A stretch of DNA of 64,000 nucleotides from Notospermus geniculatus (Eukaryota > Nemertea > Pilidiophora > Heteronemertea > Lineidae), in the NCBI GenBank assembly GCA_002633025.1, contig NMRB01000029.1, positions 231,944 to 295,943 on the forward strand, given 5' to 3'. Under the pieces are notes generated by a model. It saw only the letters and a list, made by a program, of their open reading frames with translations, ran no database searches and was not told the DNA's origin. The position numbers and the translations under genes are program-made. Position 1 is the stretch's first letter. Each line of letters starts with the position of its first letter. Shown here piece by piece: positions 33,028 through 45,675 of this stretch.

Positions 33028-33415
33028 CACTGTAAAAACCAATGGGCTCGAGAGACCCATGATTTTGTCCACTACCTGGACACGTGGGTTTGAGATGAGA
33101 ATGGGTCCATGGTACCCAGAATATTTGTTCTTCGAGCCTGAAACGAGGAGGTCCTTAGGTTCCAGTAACCCATAATGACCAGTTTCACAGGTCACTTTGG
33201 CCCATCTACTATTGCTGCTCATGGGTGCCAACACCCCACGGTAGCATTCGTAGATGGGCCAAAGTGACCTATGAAACTCTCATTATGGGTTACTGGAACC
33301 TATAGACCTGTTTGTTTAACAAATGGACCCATTCTCCATTGAACCCATTTCAAACCCATGTGTCCAGGTAGTGGACAAAATCATGGGTCTCTCGAGCCCA
33401 TTCGTTTTTACAGTG
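33028..33415. mobile_element. Fold-back element with CACTGTAAAAAC ends
   Basis: CACTGTAAAAAC starts the element and GTTTTTACAGTG ends it. The arms of about 175 bp pair (GGGCTCGAGAGACCCATGAT against ATCATGGGTCTCTCGAGCCC). The middle around 33205-33250 is unpaired, and the right arm has a small insertion near 33306. The CACTG start suggests the CACTA/EnSpm superfamily, but I see only a 2-bp AA flank match, so assignment is tentative. Confidence 0.75.
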
Positions 33416-35975
33416 AATGTAAACGCACAGAACATGACTAATAAATGGTCTTTGAAAATGAACCCGGAAAATGGGCGGAAATAGTCTTGGATTTCTGCAG
33501 GACAAATGCGAACAACCATCTCAGTTGATATCCGGCCGGAGGCCTGTGTGATGTACGGCACAACACTGTAGGCCTATATATCTTTTTCAATCATAGTCGA
33601 TTTTTGTACGAATTCTCTCTTCAACGCTCCCGAGTACAGAGGCTATCATCATCTTCAGCGCGCGCGCGGGAATCGTGGACGATTTGCAACTTGTGCCACA
33701 TGTGTCGCCTCAAATGAACAGCATAGCGTACGAACGCGATGAAACCTTCGTCTCTACATTGTAAATGTACGTTTGATTTACTTGGAGACGTGAGGTAACT
33801 TGATAGATCTACATGTTGTTAGCCAGTGGACTGACCGGGTGGATAGGGACAGAGAGTCATGAGATTTGGTAAGTGTGGGTCATCTGGCTGCTGAGGTAGG
33901 CTTCGCTGTGAATTTATGAAAAGGTCTCCTTACATTCAACAGTAGGTATCGAAATGCAAGCGGAAGTACCACATGGCTTTTGTTGTTATTGGCCATTCAG
34001 CACTGACTTGACCACACAACTCCAACCCTTTTTTGTTAATTTTCATCAACATTACATACATAAGCAGGGTTCCATGGGCTCTTGTTGCCAAACTCATCTT
34101 TGATGCCTGACACCCCTTTACTTTAGTTTTGGAGACGGTCACTGATGTTTTTTGTACAAAGGAAGTAAAAGCATTTACTTTGCTTTCATTCTTTCTACCA
34201 AATGTTTATTAATGTAGAACACCCCCTTCAAATTGGACACAAGGCCTCAGATGGATCTGTAGCAAGCCCATGCTTCCAGTTGAGGAGGACTATGAGCAGC
34301 CATTGTCTTTCCATTGTTGATTTCAAGAATAAACTGGGTGGTAAAGGTTGCTCAGTTTCCCAGTAGATCTTACTGTCAAAGAATAGAAGTCTTCTTCAGT
34401 ATTACAGTTTTTTAACTGTCAGACTGTATGAGCTTGAGGTTCATAAAGGTTATGGCTTCAACTGACAGCTTTGGTTGGCCACTATGAGCTACTGCCGTTC
34501 ATTGTTTTGATTTCTAGAATAGAGTGGGTGGTGAACGTTACTAAGCCTAACTGGTATACTAGTAGCTCTGACTTATCATCCAAAAATACAAGGCCTTTTC
34601 AATAAATACTTTTTTCTAACTGTACTTTGAGCATGAGGTTCATAAGGCAATGATTTCATAACTAAAATATCTCCTGTGGCAGCTATGGTCGGCCGTTATT
34701 AGTCACAAGATCCAAAACAATGCCCTGCATCATATGTAAATGTAGAGAGCGTAATTTTGTTGCAATTACCTCATTCCAGTTGCCCAATTATAGTTGTATA
34801 TTTCTCTCTGCCACTAGTACAAACTATTTTCTATATACATCATCTGTTCCTAAGGCCAAATGGAACAAATAATGGTTTATTGTCACATTGCATTTTGTGA
34901 CATTTCAAATGTCGTGTGATGGGTCAAGGGATGGGCGGCGTTAGGGTGTCAGGTAAACTCCTCCCAGTTTCAAACCGCTACCGACTACGTCACCCGCTCT
35001 CTGAAACTGCTTCAGTTGATGCTGTCCTAAGTCTCATTAATAGACGGCTGGGCATCTGCAGCGAGTTAGCCAATCAGAAAGTGTGTTACGGCGTCGTCGG
35101 TTAGGCCTAAACCTGTGATGGTGACTTCTGATTGGATCCTTCGTCAAACAGCGCCGTCTATTGATGATCCTTCACTTTTGGCGCCAATCATACCAGTGTT
35201 TAGTGGGTCTATACCTACATGTATGGCCAACTGAACAGTGGGGACGAGTGTAGGTGTCAGTTGGACTCTTGATGCACATGGCACTTAAGAATATTAGATT
35301 GCGATGATTTTCGGCAACTTTGCAGCTAAAATAAGTCAGAGTACATATATGGCAAATCATGATTTCTTGCCTTGCCCTATCACAACCGTTTGACAGCATG
35401 ATTTGAATGTTAGTCTGGTCATTTGATGACTAAAACAGGTAAACACATTATTTGACCCAGAACACAAAATTGATTTACATGTAGTTCGGAGTGTAGACCA
35501 ATATGGACGTATATTTGAGACCCACGCGAGAACAATCAGAGATTTTGATAAAGTGTCGAACAGACGTCATTACAAATACTGTATATCGAGCGATGGTCTT
35601 TTATTTGCGTTGTTGAACAATGTACTTGTTGTTAAGGATCGTCACTGACGTAAAGATTGGATTATCTGGTCCTAGTTCAGATGCTGAAGCTTGCAGTTTG
35701 GGAAGCAGTGTCGAGGTAAGTCCTAGGCTACGCTTTGTTAGTCCTCTCTGTGAACTATCATCAACTCAAGGGGACAGAGCAGGGCTTGCCGCGTCATTCT
35801 GTTGCGACCATGAAGACTCATGCTGCATGTGAGGACACCACAGGCAGTTTTTATCGCCACGCCACGATTATCGTCTCTGGTCTCCTTGTCTGCTAGGGGT
35901 TGGCAACAACTGTATTAGTAAATTGTTGTCAGATACTTTAGTCAAGCATATTTGACTTTTGTGCCAGGTGTTGCC
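33416..35975. other. Intergenic with a possible promoter region
   Basis: No coding gene. Two related blocks near 34250-34400 and 34450-34650 (TGGGTGGT, then GAGCTTGAGGTTCATAA or GAGCATGAGGTTCATAA) are an old duplication. The 34915-35716 part is described separately. Confidence 0.4.
34915..35716 (+). promoter_or_regulatory. Candidate promoter and non-coding first exon
   Basis: Promoter-like motifs cluster here: GGGCGG (34933), CTACGTCACC (34985), two CCAATCA boxes (35070, 35182) and TGACGTAA (35646). A strong donor GAG|GTAAGTCC follows at 35715. It could be a distal first exon of the plus-strand semaphorin at 57794, but no sequence link proves this and other repeats in the window can mimic such motifs. 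Confidence 0.15.
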
Positions 35976-36141
35976 GGTGTAATAGAATGTCATGCCCCCC
36001 GATATGAGATGCCCCCTACCATACATTCCAACGGAAAGAGGCTCAGCCGGACACTGAAAAATAGAAACTTATGTCACCAGAATGCCCCACTAACAAAAGA
36101 AGCAGGCATCTGATATCAGGGACATTTCATTCCATCACACC
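35976..36141. mobile_element. MITE with GGTGTxATAGAATGT ends, copy 1
   Basis: The left end GGTGTAATAGAATGTCATG pairs with the right end CATTTCATTCCATCACACC, and the inner ATGCCCCCCGATATGAGATG pairs with CATCTGATATCAGGG. It is 166 bp and non-coding. The second copy is 55717-55892. Confidence 0.8.
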
Positions 36142-37336
36142 GGTCCTCGCCTCGTGTACCGAGTCTGGCGGCGGGAACAGGCTACAGGTTTCACATTCAC
36201 CAATCAGCACAGGCTTTCAAATCACGTGACAGTCAAACTTAAGTTTAATTGGTGGTCTGATAAAAGTCGCGAGTTGTTGCAAGGCAAGGGGCGGGAAACT
36301 GATGCCACTTGTTGCCAAGCATAGGAAAATCATCTGTAATCGTTTCATTATGTGCGGTTGGCTTTAGCGGAAGGAATGTCATCATTTGTGGCTGACACTT
36401 TCTGACCATCCAGTCTATTGGCACTTTTCTTGTCATCCAATGCAGTTTCATGTAGTTGGTGGTTGGGAAACAGATGTTACCAGAAAACGAAACAGGTTAC
36501 AGGTACGAAACAACAGTAGCCTGTACGAAACAACAGTCCACCCACGGAGTTTCAGTATCATTGTTTCAGTATATATACACGTTACACAGTGTACACTGGT
36601 AAAATAGTTCCTCATTTACTTACTGTGTTGTCGTCTGCCTAAGTATGTACAACTGGGATCCAGGTCAATAGACACAAAGCACGTAATTATCAATCAACAA
36701 AAAAACTATTGATCTATGTTGGAAAAATCGGTGGCATCATGTTGGAATCATTCCGAATGCAATGAGGTGGACTGGAAAATTCCATTACATTGATCATCGT
36801 TGGTGATCAAACTAGGCTACTGTTGTCACAGAAAAATGCTTGCAGTTTGAAGATTCCACACGAGCACAAGCGTCTTTTGCGGCTTTCATCTTTGAAGACA
36901 GCAATATGCTTGCCATACCCTTGATTTTCTGGCCAGGCACAGACAACCAATAGGTCTATCTTCAGGAAACAAAAATAAAAACAGCAATTTGCATTGTCAA
37001 CCTTGAAACACAGGACGAGTATCGCCAAGTCATATTTGAGTTTCTGAATATGCTGAACAAGGGCTTATGTCGACGAGTGTATGGAATCGCTAGGTCCTGA
37101 ACTGGTAAACGTAGTATTCAGAAACTTTGATCAAATGGCAGAGTAAATCATGCTGTATGATTCCACGCATCGCTGTCCAGCACAAACCTGGCGTGAACAG
37201 CCGACTTTGCTCGCTGGCCATCAGAACAACCAAGTTCTCTGCTAAAAAAACATCCGCACATGCTCCTCATCGGCTGCCATGCTTTCAAAGAAATCCTTCA
37301 AGAACTCAAAATAATTGTCTTTCCAAACCCCAACAA
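36142..37336. other. Intergenic, no gene recognised
   Basis: A CCAATCA with CACGTGAC at 36200-36230 resembles promoter motifs, but no adjoining exon is apparent. Nothing else is supported. Confidence 0.4.
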
Positions 37337-37505
37337 TAGGAGCTGTCAGCGAGTTGACCACTAGGTGTCACTAGGGCCCAATTCAATGCATCTAGCGGAC
37401 CCAGTCATTATCGATCGAGCAGCGATCGTAATAGATTTCCTGTACATTTGGTCCGCTAAGACTGTGCTGCCATCTGTTAGCAATATGCGCGGCTGACAGC
37501 TCCTA
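37337..37505. mobile_element. MITE with TAGGAGCTGTCAG ends, copy 2
   Basis: TAGGAGCTGTCAGCGAG on the left and GCGGCTGACAGCTCCTA on the right are inverted. An inner pair around GATCGAGCAGCGATC adds symmetry. It is close to the inverted copy at 50861-51029. Confidence 0.85.
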
Positions 37506-38406
37506 TTACAAGAGTTTATTTCCCGGAATAGATCCTCAATTTCCGCCATTGAGGGTTCGCTCAAGTGGCCATTTCTCGTTGGTCGCATAATTAGCCCACT
37601 GNCAATCTGCATGGGAATTCCTGTGATTTGTGATTCTCGTTCTTTTATCAAATAATACATGCAGTTTAGTTGTATCATTTCCTCTTTTCATTGAATTCTC
37701 CATTAGAGCCAATCCTTACCATCATGAAGGGGGAAGCAGTCTCAGTTGTGTCACGTCGTCATTTGACATTGCCGATTTCTTTGCACTTGTAGTTCCCATG
37801 ATATCAGATGGTTGTTGTCAGCTGGTACACATGGATGGAAATCTCGGTGAGACCATCTCTAGGAGCCATGGTTCCCCTTACTGTAAATTTCACCCAATAC
37901 TGTATAAAAAAACAAGCACTCAACTCTCCATTAAAAATAAGACATGATAACATACTACAGTAATGGCCAAACCTACATGTATTTTGGATATTTCGTGAAC
38001 TGCTGTTGTCCGGTTTTGACCCACTGATAGATCGTTCCAAAGAGTGCAAGTTACCAGACTTGTAAACTTTATTTGTGTCACAGATATCTTATCGGTAATC
38101 TTTCCCTGGCAATGAACCATTGATTTATAACTATTGAATTATTTTATTTGATTTTGATCTAGTTTTTGACAGTCATACTTGACTTGGTATTAGTAATGTT
38201 ATCTTATGGAACGTTCTGGCGTGCGCGAGCATGAAGTCATGTCCGAGAGGCTTGGGTTCATTTTCTTGGTCGAGTTTCCATATTTTATCCCCACTGCATG
38301 GTCTGAAAAGTGGGCTGCTGCTTGAGTTACAAAGTTTCTGGAGAGACTGGGCAGTAATAATGTGAATGTGTTGCAACACCAGCCTTGGTATAATCAAGAC
38401 CACAAA

Positions 38407-38576
38407 GGAATCAAGACCATGGTTTGATTCCTTTATGTCAAGACCAAATGATTTATGTCAAGCCAAAATGATTTATAAGACCAAAATTATTTATGTCAAG
38501 ACCAAAATGATTTATGTCAAGCCAAAGTGATTTATGTCAAGACCAAAATGATTTATGTCAATACCAAAATGATTTC
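38407..38576. repeat. Minisatellite, unit about ATGATTTATGTCAAGACCAAA
   Basis: Seven to eight imperfect copies of a 19-21 bp unit, varying by loss of GAC and by TTTAT/TTTCT changes. Confidence 0.85.
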
Positions 38577-39048
38577 TGTCCAGCTGAGGTTCCTGCTATA
38601 TTTGCCGATGATATTCAACTGCCAGGGAGTCAATAACATGAACACTATATCAATTACTATCAATTACAATCTTAATTGTTTCATTTGTCAGGCCATACCC
38701 TCATGAAACTTTTGATTGATTAAAGTAAACATACATTATGGACGTTTGTCCCCTGTTCTCACGATTTCGCTCCTGTTTGTGACCCTTTCATCTGGTGTTC
38801 AAGGTTACGGTGGGAAAGGGCTACGATTCCACTCCCATAGTTAAGATAATTGTCCTTGCTGCTGTAATGAAGCGTTATTACAATTCCAGTGAAGTTATGT
38901 CTGCCTTTACTTTGATATGATAGTTGTGATGGTTTAATTGTGTTTTTGTGCGACTTTTCTTTGGGCATCATTGGAGGGAAAGGTCTCCCGGAAGGGCGGG
39001 GAGACGAGTCCATCAAGGACCAAGCACCCGTATTAATCATTTGCCCGC

Positions 39049-39310
39049 ATGTGTGTCAGTCAAGAGTTCCTTATTCTCCTAGGCCTTTGACAGAGGGGTA
39101 AAATTGTGCGTCAGTCAAGAGTTATTCTTCTAGGCCCTTGACAGAGCGGTATAATCGTGTGTCGGTCAAGATTTGCTTATTCTCCTAGGCCTTTGACAGA
39201 GTGGTATAGGTGTGCGTCAGTCAAGAGTTATTCTTCTAGGCCTTTGACAGAGTGGTAAAATTGTGTGTCAGTCAAGAGTTCCTTATTCTTCTAGGCCTTT
39301 GACAGAATGG
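39049..39310. repeat. Minisatellite, unit about 50-60 bp
   Basis: Five copies contain GTCAGTCAAGAGTT, then CTAGGCCTTTGACAGAG and a GGTA.AATTGTG linker. Unit length varies through a CCTTATTCT/ATTCT alternative. Confidence 0.85.
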
Positions 39311-40862
39311 TTCTTTCTCCAGAAAAGCAATACCAATTGGACACATGCATAACAATTAATGTGGTTGATCTTCATCAACTCTCTGGGTATTTTTGCATGT
39401 ATAGTTATTGATAAATCAGTACCGGTAATTGCAGTCTAAACACAAGAATTAGTCAATTTCCTGGCGTTTCCATCTTGATAACCTTTGACAAGTCCGTCTT
39501 GATGGGTGTAACATGCACCAGTTGGCTGTAGCATGAACATGGACTGCATTTTTTGCGTATATTTTGTAGGCGTACATTCGTATATATGTCCTTCTCTGAA
39601 GTTACGACATCAGTTTTGTTGATAGTAAACTTCCGCAGTTCTTATGTAAGAAATCTTCTAGAATCTGCAATTACCTTGCAATTTGCAGCAATCTCGATGT
39701 ATTTCCTTTGTTCCAACCTAAAATAAAATCAATTGAGTCACCATAATTGTTTCGTATTGGGCATATCCTGTCTATTGAGGCCCATTGAGCGAAATTTATG
39801 GAGCGTCTTTATTTGCAGATATAACCACCCATATCTTTCAAATTTTTTCCCAATAAATCTAATGTTGACCTATTAAGGCGGTCACGCTACAGCGCTGAGA
39901 CATACTGCTTACCCATTTGGTACAACAGACTACCCCTGGGCAAACTATAGAATTGTGCAAATAGGACCTGACAATACTAATTTTCATATCAAATAATAAT
40001 CGCTCGCCACTTAAATGTAGTACTACATAGTACAACAGGTTGTCTATCACTCATAGCTCGGAATATGTTTTGAGATTTATAGCAGTTCGAGGACCATTTT
40101 TCACTGTGGGGAACAAAGCATTGCGGTTAAATCCCATGTTTTGATAAGTTCAACAGGACATGAAAACCCCTTGAGACTTTTACCGAGATTAAATGACCAG
40201 TAATACGGGTTCTGCACTAAGTGTTTGGATAAGCAAAGTCTCGTTGGATAAGCAAAGTCTTCATAAAATTAAAGTCATTGGACGGGGAGGACTTGCTGTG
40301 CAATTTAGATATCCTCTGGCCACCTTAACAGGTAGGTTTCTTGACTTTTCATTCCTGTTTAAGTGGCTTGTTCCCTCCATTTTTGTTACTTTTAGTGTTG
40401 TGATATGGCATTGTCTCTCAGCTTATGTGTAATCTATTCCCCCTTTAAACCTAAGTGCCGATAGCACAGATTTTGAGCATGATGATTGATACGCTAATGA
40501 AACCTAATTTATTTTTGGTCGGCTGTGACCAGACACGTTTATCTCACCTTTGGTATAAAACATACTAATTTGTATGAGTAACTTCCTGGGCAAACCCAGT
40601 CACACCCATTAATTATGTCCTAGGCATATTGCTATTTGAATTTGGCACAAGACTATCGAAAAGTAATAAAGGAAGTTGTTGACCAACCTGGAGAGGTCCA
40701 TTTTCAAAGAATTGGTTGATGACGAAGCAGGGCTAGTCATATGCATATTTTTGGACCTACCGAATGTCATTTTGTTCTGTTCTGTTTTTTTTCATTCATC
40801 TTTGGAGAGATTTAATAGGACCTACATGTATGGTAAGCCTTGCTGTTGTACTTAGCAACTTT

Positions 40863-40980
40863 GGCCCGTATTTTAGAACGCTCCTCAACGAAAAGGAGTT
40901 CCTCAAGACTATTGTTTTCAACAGGAGAACATAGCCTTGAGGAACTCCTTTACGTTGGGGAGCATTCTAAAATACGGGCC
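40863..40980. mobile_element. MITE with GGCCCGTATTTTAGAA ends
   Basis: GGCCCGTATTTTAGAACGCT pairs with AGCATTCTAAAATACGGGCC, and the arms continue through GGAGTTCCTCAAG and CTTGAGGAACTCC. It is a 118-bp member of the family at 3507, 47265 and 48437. Confidence 0.85.
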
Positions 40981-41961
40981 TTTTCTGTCTCATTCATGAT
41001 ATCTTTTCTTAGCATCTTTCTTCCACTTTCTCCGAGTACTCAAAATTGTACCATTTTGCTTCTTGAGTTCTGGCAGCTTGGTCTCCAAGCTAAACACTAA
41101 CTTTAGAGTTACTAGCATTGCCGTACCTAATTCTTAACACAGAATGAAACTATTTCTTATTCCGTACCAGAAAATCTGATTGTCAAAAAGATTTGAATAG
41201 ATAAGTATTTACTTGCATTACGCTCTTCTTTGACAGTTAGACAGTGCAAGTTGTCCTGGCAACTAATCATGACCTCATTGCTTCAGTTCGGTGCTTCATA
41301 GGGGGCTACTTCCAAAGTCATTGAACCATGAAAGTCTTATCACATTCTGATATTCAATTTTTTTAAAGCGAGCATCATGGCATCATGGGACAATGACACA
41401 TTCATCACACACAGGTGGTTTATAGATGGATGTCTGTTGCCAGCAGCTCTCAATTGACAGGACCAGTTTACCCCCAGGCTCCTGTTTCCTCCTACCGTAT
41501 ATTTATTTGGCTGATGTTGACTCTAGTGCCAAATATGCCATGTTGATTGTTCAGCTTTCAACTCAATGTTTGGTATTTTGAATTGATATCCATTTCATGC
41601 CACAAAATATAAATACAATTTCTCTTCATATCATGTGGCAGTCTGTAGCAAGCTCTTAAGTGCATCATTAGGCTACTACCGTGTCTGGATGTATCCTTAT
41701 ATTTGAATCGCATTAAGTGGTAGAGCTGGAAACACGGCCAATTTTTACCTGCGCAACTTTGAAACATATCGTGTTAACAAGTGCCTGGATCAGCTTTACA
41801 ATCCCCATTGTCTTCTTTTATATATGTTTCTTTCAGGTAGTCAGACTTCATTGGCTTAACATTGTCAATACTGTCAGTCGAACTTGTATATCGCTAGGCC
41901 TAATGTGTTTTGTCTGTCGGTTACTCCACATCTGCTTGGTGTATAGGGATTTCTTGAGACT
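40981..41961. other. Intergenic, no gene recognised
   Basis: Unique sequence with short frames lacking homology I recognise. Confidence 0.4.
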
Positions 41962-42500
41962 AATCTGAAGAGACCTCGTTCATACGATACATACACACAC
42001 GATCGATGTACACCGGATTGTACACACCGATCAGGACTGCTCAGCAAGACTGTTCAAATCTACGTGTTTGAATGATCTTAGCTATCAATAAGGTATGGAA
42101 ACTGTTGCTGTTCATAAAGGAATAAGTTGAAGTATGGTACCTTACACGATGAAGGGTTAATAATGGTATCGCAGCCCTTCGAACTTCTCAAGTGATGAAA
42201 ATGATGGCCGCCATATTTTACTGAAGCATACAATATTGTGTGCCGCTGAGATCATGTGATTCAACATGACCAACCAGAAGGCGTCCTCAAAAATAACCTC
42301 GAAAATTTCTCATAAAATCGTAATAAACTCGAAGCCAGTTCAAAAATTCAATTTTCTTTATTCGGGACACGCTTTGACCCCAAATGGTTTGAGTATGCAT
42401 CAATAGTCAATAGATTACGTGACAGGAAAAGGGGGAAATCGGTGACAAAACTGAAGAGTGCTAAAAGTGTGATGATTTTAATGGTGAGAATGCCTGAAGG
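41962..42500. repeat. Diverged third copy of the 27.9-29.6 kb dispersed repeat
   Basis: It shares ACATACACACACGA.CGATGTAC, the TGTGTGCCGC.GAGATCA.GTGATTCA block and AAAAGTGTGATGATTT in the same order as 28030-28450, with many substitutions and indels. It is an older insertion of the same family. Confidence 0.75.
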
Positions 42501-45500
42501 CCAGCTCAACAAAACACCTTTCATGCCGTTAGCCTTTGGTATGATGGGACTCATAGTAGACTCTAGTAGAAAAAAAGTCTTCCTCACTGCCCATCAGAAA
42601 TCAAGAAGAGACCATCATGCAATCATTACACGGAAGTTCTCAGATCTCCACAGTTTTTGCTCTACTTGATACACAAAAGATCCCAATATTGCTTCTGTAA
42701 TTTTGATACCTATCTTGCAGAAAAAGGACAGCAGGATAAAGAAGACGTTTATAACATTTTGTATCAAATGAACTTGAGGGGAAGTTTTCCAAACCAGAGA
42801 ACTGCCCTGCACAAACTGAGCAATTGCGTTGAAGTTGTAATGGCCTTTTGTCTGTCACATTAGACAGTTAATAAGTGAACTTAATGGACAGCCTGTTATT
42901 TTTCATTGGTATATACTTTCATTGAATTACTTTCTTTGTATGTTCAGATAATTGGCATGAAATGAACAACTTGACATATCTCCTCTCACATAATTTGGTG
43001 CAATTCCATTGACTCCATTGTTTTAATGTATCGCAATTAGTCGTAATGGTATCATTGAGCTTTGGACCCTGGGAGACTGGAAGGGCATATCGCATTCCTT
43101 GGTAAATTTGCCTTTTCCAACCATAAATTCTGCAGTGAGATGGCCTTGCCCAGGCTGGGTGGTCAACACACGGACCAAACTAGGATTTGTTCTTCAGGCT
43201 GATACTTGAGAGATACGTGTACAGAGATGCAGCGATTTCATTATCTGAATCCTGAGTGCGAATCCTACCTGACTGTGACTACTGATCTTTCCCAATTCTA
43301 CAAGTGGTACCGCGGTAAGGCTTTTTTGCAACATGAAAGTTGGCTGTTATATACTTGAGTAATTGCTTTCTTCGTATGGGCATGATGCTCTGTCATAGCT
43401 CAATAGCAAAAGCAACGCAACGTTGCCAGGATGGGCACACAAGGCAGATTCATTTCTATTGTTTTTTGTGACCGATCCTTTCCTTAGTGCCACATTGATA
43501 AGGTTTGGGTGTATCTGGCTGGTATGTAATTCATTCTTGATATCATTACCAATTAATCAGACATTGGTTCAATCACTCCAGCAACAATTCAAGGATTGTT
43601 CACTTTGAACCTTGATAAACTACCATTTCCTGGTAAGAATGGTTTATCTGTGGCAGTAATAAATTCGGAGTTTTTTTGGTCTTAGATGCTATACTATGTT
43701 GTGTGATGCTATTGCACCAGACAAGTTGAGACAGCTTGAAGATATAAACTGATAAAGTTCACTGCCTGTTTCATTCCTTTGATATTATCACTGTTATGAT
43801 TGAGGTTACTTGAGTTTAAGGAACCTGAGACTAGTAGGCTTATACATGTACATGTATAAAAGTTATCTGTCACAGTCAGTACTACAGATGTATCTGTCCA
43901 GTTCTCGTTTTTGTGCGTTTGTTCCAAAGAACATTTCTTTATTTGCATATTTCAAATCTTACTGTATATAAACATGACCAAATTCTCCCAAAGAACACAT
44001 TAATCATCTTTACTATGATTTAGACTTCGTTCTTGATTAGCAATAATGAAAAACTGGCAGCTGACAAAAACTATACCGGTATTGCTTCAAACTTTGAACA
44101 TTTGTTGCTACTTTTCTAACAACTGTACCTGTACAAAAGTAACTTTTCAACAATAGACGAACATCAACCTTTGGCAATAACATTCATCTCAACTTAATAT
44201 CCAAACGTTCACTCCTAGTAATTGTTGTTGCACTCGTCTAAGAACTGAACTTGTTCCGGAGTTTGTGTGGGAAGGCCCCCAGTTGTATTTTATGGGCCAG
44301 TCTTGAACTTGGTGGAACCACTGACCGGGCCAACTTCCAGCTCAGAAGCGAATACACGAACCGCTTGGTTGCAAAAAAGGAAATCCCTATGGCTGGTGGG
44401 TTTGGCCGTGCCATGGGGTACATGTACACCAGAACGTCACACTGAGAGCTTGTAGTGGAGCATTTCCTAAGTTAAACGAAATGTGTCCTGCAGTTAATCA
44501 TTGGTTCTAGGTGCTCACTCCCTACATCGTCATACACAAGTGCAGTAAATATAGGAAGGGAGCGAGCGTAAGGACGACTGATTACCTCAGGATGGCAGAA
44601 GCTGGTTCTGCTGCTTTTCAACCTCTGAGATTGTCCCTGCAGACGCTCTGAGCAATGAATTCCTGTGGTATTCACCGTGGGCTCATTCCAGGAAGGTATT
44701 CTCATTTTGCTCTCTCCTTCACTTACTATCTTGTTATTATACTAGGAGCATCCTCTAGTCAGTAGGATGCTGGATCATTACTAAATAGATGCATCTGGTG
44801 TGTGAAGGTAAGTGGTGTTTGCTGCCAAGAAGAGCCTTCAGTGAGAGGTTTTTACCATTGGAAGTACTAGTAGGTCTACCCCATTTACACCATTATCTAC
44901 CCTTTGAACATTAGGTTGGGGTCGAAAACTTGCCAAATTCGGAGACGACTTACTAGTGTGTTTACTCTCTTTGAACATTAGCGGGTTTTCTCTGAGGAAA
45001 GTAGTGCTCACCACCTTGTCTTCTCGGAGTATTGATGTTCTGTAAATGCTTTTTATCATTGGAACGAATAGGCCTGCCCTGTTTATACCATCTATGGCAC
45101 ACTAAAGTTAGCTGGTTTGCTGTGTTAGGTTTTGAGTGGTCGGATTATCAGGTATTTTGACCCCTTCTGTTAACTCTTTTCAACTCTCTTTTCTGAAGTC
45201 TGTAGTTGCTGGGGTTAGATTTTTGAAGTAAACCTATTGATTTATACGTTCTTTTGATTGAACCGTATAGGTCTTAGAAACTAAGGCCAGTTATCTAAGA
45301 GTACATATATGTTATATGTATTTATACCATCAATCATTTCCTAGTAGCCCGGAGGCAGCCAGCAGTTCACCTGATTCAGCATAATGCCAACAGATATAAT
45401 GATCCACAAGTCGTCACTAATTAGCACGAAATAGCTCTGAGGGTATATCAAACGTCTCAGGTGCATGGTTAATTGGGGGTTGAACATGTGCTTCCGGTAA

Positions 45501-45565
45501 ACAAACCCTTCCAACGAAGGATCCAGGTAAAAAAGGTCCTACCCTTCTTGGTGAAAGCAGTTCCT
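42501..45565. other. Intergenic, no gene recognised
   Basis: Short unsupported frames. A duplicated TTTGAACATTAG segment (44905 and 44970), the second followed by CGGGTTTTC, suggests a small local duplication. TACATGTACATGTA lies near 43845. Confidence 0.4.
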
Positions 45566-45675
45566 GGGTCCATATTCGTAAAACTACTTAAGTCTAAGTG
45601 TGACACTTCATCTTTTGTTCAACACAAAAGATACTGTAAGCATCACACTTTGACTATGTTCATGAATATGGACCC
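45566..45675. mobile_element. MITE with GGGTCCATATTCGTAAA ends
   Basis: GGGTCCATATTCGTAAAAC pairs with GTTCATGAATATGGACCC, and AGTGTGAC and CATCTTTTGTT are also inverted inside. It resembles the GGCCCGTATTC family in layout but has distinct ends. Confidence 0.75.

Larger units (their letters stand above)
37506..40862. other. Intergenic, minisatellites, one unresolved base
   Basis: No gene is recognised. An N lies at 37602. Two minisatellites are listed separately (38407-38576 and 39049-39310). The rest is unique AT-rich sequence. Confidence 0.4.

Noticed and set aside
44238-44455. Overlapping 62-64 codon frames on both strands
   Set aside because: No domain, splice site or repeat structure supports any of them; openness on three frames at once suggests local GC composition.
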